The notes under the pieces: generated by a model | What the model saw: the letters and a program-made list of their open reading frames with translations, nothing else | What the model was told of the DNA's origin: nothing | Database searches by the model: none | Source: Cyclina sinensis | Lineage: Eukaryota; Mollusca; Bivalvia; Venerida; Veneridae | Reading direction: 5' to 3' | Assembly: GCA_012932295.1 (NCBI GenBank) | Contig: JAAONU010000016.1 | Coordinates: 18,257,530-18,321,529, forward strand | DNA: 64,000 nt | In this document: positions 60,990 through 64,000 of the stretch, piece by piece | Numbering within the stretch: the stretch's first letter is position 1 | Layout: the number at the start of each line of letters is the position of its first letter | Position numbers and translations under genes: made by a program

Positions 60990-63835
60990 TATCATTGGTA
61001 GCCAGCCAACTCCTTGTTGCCAGGTTCGAGAACATGTAATACAGAACTTGACCGATGTCAAATAAAAGGAAAATGCGTTACATCTGGTTTAATTTTTTTT
61101 TAAAGCGGCCAATTGGCTTGAACAAATATTCTGTAACCATGAAAAGAAAAACTTGCAAATAAAGTTCTGTCTGAGCACTGTTGGATTATTTCTTTCTATT
61201 CTGTCATTGTGATTATTTCGTATGCAAGCAGAAGAAAAAACGCCTTTCCTAACAAGTAACCAGGCTAAGTGTGACCGTCCAGTATACTTGCATTTTCTGT
61301 TAACTGGATCTTAATGGAATAGCTGTATTAAAAGACTTTAAGCAATCTTACAATGTTGACCCAGTTCTTCACCTGACAAATGTTGGCCTTGACCTTGTAT
61401 TTTAACAAGGTCTCAAAGAATGGATAAATTATTACCTTTGACCTATTTTTGTATACTTAATTTCACACAGGTTATGACCTTGACCGCAAATTTCTTTGAA
61501 AAAAAATCTGACTAGGGAGTGCTGTTACCTAGGTAACAGTTTCTGAAAATCATCTGAAATAAAAAACAAAATATAATAATAAACATCAAAGTCAGCAGCA
61601 AGAAAGAAAAAAGGTGCAACATTTCTTCAACATGCAATAAGATATTCAAGTAAAAACATCGTCAGTAGGAAACATCCGAGCTTCGAAGACACTCAACTGT
61701 CAAGATTCGTACAACATAAGCTTTTTTGGAATGCCATAATTAAGCAATTTCTTGACTCGTCTATTTCAATATATACGGGGAGTACAACTCTTGATCGCCG
61801 TATCTTCAAAATATCGTGAGCTGTTTTTTTTAGCAGAATACAAAATTTTTAAAATTCAAGTATTTGTAAGAATCAAGAATACGTTTATAGTAATTAACGT
61901 TATTTAATGAAAATTCCTTTTTATTTCAGTAAAATAAGAAATGAGTTTATATTGACACAGGGTTCCTATTTATAAGTAAACGGACAGGCGACTCAATAAA
62001 AGTATTGAAAATCTATAACAAAACTTACCAAGAATTGTTAGTTTCAGATAAAAAAAATCTACAAATCACACTTAAAATGCCGAAACGTCAAATAACCGAC
62101 TGTTCCTACATCCGAATAAGAAGGATGCGAACTCACGATAAAAATAACGGTCATTATTCCAATGAATGGCCGTTTATTTATATCGCAAGTTTTTGGTGCT
62201 AACATTGTAAAAAGACGAGGATTGTTAAAAGAATACCGTTCATTTTTCAGGCTCTCATCTAACTATAGCGAGAAAAAGCGAGGTAACAAAACCTTTTCTT
62301 CTCTAAGCATGTTTATCCGGAAACGATCGAATATTCAACATTATAAAGCTATGCCGCAGGTCCATAAACATTATTAACTTTCAGAGATTACTTTCTCAGA
62401 GATTACTTTCTCGAAATCAAACAGCAGAAAAAAATTGACCCTTACATCACAAGATGCTGAGAAATTGAATAAATTTCCGTGTACGTACTGTTGTGATCAA
62501 CTGAAAAATAGCCGAACTCTGGTGAAGATCAAACAGACGACCTAGCAAAATGTGTCGCGGAAATGCCGAGCGAAATCAAATTACTGCAAAAAATTCCCAA
62601 CTTGCTTTTAAACACCGATTAGCAAAATAGCCGAATATAAGGAAAAAAACTTTCTTAGATTTCAAAGCAGCAAAACTGAGCAAAAATGAACGTTCCGTTT
62701 CGATAAACTTCATTAAGTTAACATCCTTATAATAAAAATGGAGAATTGAAAATTCGAATTCCAGTGAAAAAAGCAAATGCCCCCAAAAAAGAACCGAAAA
62801 CCGCCGTAGGGGAAAATCGATCAAAAAGTCCGTCTTCAAAAATATTGAGCCGAAAAATATCCGAAAAACGTTGAAAATCCCTATTTAAACCCGTGCAAAG
62901 AAAATATTCTTTGCGACGGTGACATCTTGTTTAAATGCTTAACAGAAAAACAATCGATACGATTTTCGGCTGATATTGTTCACGAGTCTGTACAAGCAAA
63001 ATTAACTGAAACTGACGTCCATAAATCCGTTACCATCCACATAAAAATGTCGAGTTGTAAATTTCCGGATATCTTTGAATAAACAGAAAAGGAATAACTT
63101 GACCGCTCACCTAACTGAACCGGATTTCAGTAAAAAATCTCCTTGAATTCACTGCAGCCACACTGACTCAAAGAAATTCGCAAAAATACATTTGGGGACA
63201 TCCTTGTTAAAAAGCCCAGTCAAAACTTACCAACTTATCAATTTTCCAAACTTCAATGAAAATCTTCCCAACAATAAAATGGCGGAAAATCAGGCGTAGA
63301 AAAAGAGCCACATTATAATTCCGTCATTACGTGATAGAAAAGTCCGGAATTTCAAAATACCAAATTATTCAGCGAAAATCTGAAAACAAATTAGCAAAAT
63401 GGTCGCGGCGCTGCAGAATGCCGTAAAAAAGACCGTCTCAGTCAATTTGTAAAAATGACGCTAAAAATAACCGAACAGAAATTTTTCACTTCTGTTTTAT
63501 ACTAGGAAATGGCTTGTGTCGAAACACCGAGACTGTCAATATCCTAAAGAGGAAAAAATATTGAGCCATAAAATTACATTTCTTCTCCCTTTATCTTGTG
63601 AAAACACCGGCAGCACAATATCCGTCCAAGTGCAGGTCAACATATATAGGTGCAAACAAAACAAAACTCGTCAACAAATTTATCTCAAAATAAACGACAT
63701 CATTTTTTCCCCACATAAAAAGACGAAAAGAAAAATCGACGAACTCTTCAAAAAACATCCTAATGCTCAATGACGGATGGGAACTGTTTTTTTTAAGTTT
63801 GGTTTTGGAACTGTTCTTGTTCATTGTTAGTTGTT
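60990..63835. other. No gene recognised
   Basis: Contains a possible tandem-core fragment at 61370-61500 (ttggccttgaccttg boxes) and, from 61.9 to 63.7 kb, A-rich DNA with many short ccgaaa/aaaaat words that look like decayed repeat. None of the short ORFs shows a family signature. Confidence 0.35.
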
Positions 63836-63844
63836 TTTTGTTTC

Positions 63845-64000
63845 ATTTTTTGTATTTATTCATTTATTTATTCACTTATTTATTCACTTATTTATTTATT
63901 TATTTATTTATTTATTCACTTATTCATTTATTTATTCACTTATTTATTTATTAATTTATTTATTTATCTATCTTTTCAATCATTTATTTATTTATTTATC
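63845..64000. repeat. TTTA-rich microsatellite, runs to window end
   Basis: (TTTA)n with regular ttca variants for at least 150 bp; the hydrophobic ORF over it (63763-63954) is an artefact of the repeat. Confidence 0.9.

Noticed and set aside
63763..63954. Hydrophobic ORF at the window end
   Set aside because: It is the translation of a TTTA microsatellite.

Overview
The window is eukaryotic, AT-rich animal DNA. It has long introns, GT-AG splice sites, sparse exons and dense decayed transposons. A bivalve mollusc is the best guess. Reasons: many short non-autonomous elements carry tandem 145-175 bp cores that end in ACGG/ACTG-type microsatellites and gggccat..ctcacctgag termini, as seen in clams and oysters; LINEs are of CR1/L2/jockey type; and one gene is a PARP14-like protein, a family often expanded in molluscs. 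The species call is inference. No prokaryotic operon, rRNA array or CRISPR array is visible.

Layout. 1-2.7 kb: three exons of a minus-strand PARP14-like gene that leaves the window on the left. 3.8-13.3 kb: a run of tandem-core repeats. 13.58-17.33 kb: a TIR DNA transposon with a perfect 9-bp target duplication and remnants of PHD-like and OTU-like coding sequence. 19.2-23.8 kb: three broken LINE reverse transcriptases, two on plus and one on minus. 24.2-24.34 kb: a probable TATA-less promoter and first exon. 24.6-27.4 kb: a duplicated 5S-rRNA-like repeat and a CAG-ended TIR element.

28.5-34.9 kb: the clearest gene, an eight-coding-exon plus-strand orthologue of vertebrate C2orf42 (604 residues), rebuilt from splice sites with all phases agreeing. 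37.9-42.0 kb: one repeat interrupted by a 3.6-kb array of about twenty 147-bp units.

44.18-52.67 kb: a nested transposon complex. The outer element has near-identical 195-bp inverted termini built from a repeated 16-22 bp motif. It contains one TIR element with a 9-bp duplication (45.77-48.58 kb) and another with an 8-bp duplication (48.88-51.49 kb), the latter inserted beside tRNA-like SINE units. 52.8-61 kb holds a weak two-exon gene candidate, a TTA-flanked TIR element, a fold-back element whose 69-bp repeats keep reading frames open on both strands, a CCAAT-box cluster, a two-exon zinc-binding-type gene fragment, tRNA-derived SINEs and a long inverted repeat. 61-63.8 kb shows nothing I recognise, and the window ends in a TTTA-rich microsatellite.

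The host genes show no functional linkage to each other. The main biology here is the transposon load: at least three unrelated TIR families with 9-bp target duplications (Mutator-like), nested insertions, and one family carrying captured or native PHD/OTU-type domains.
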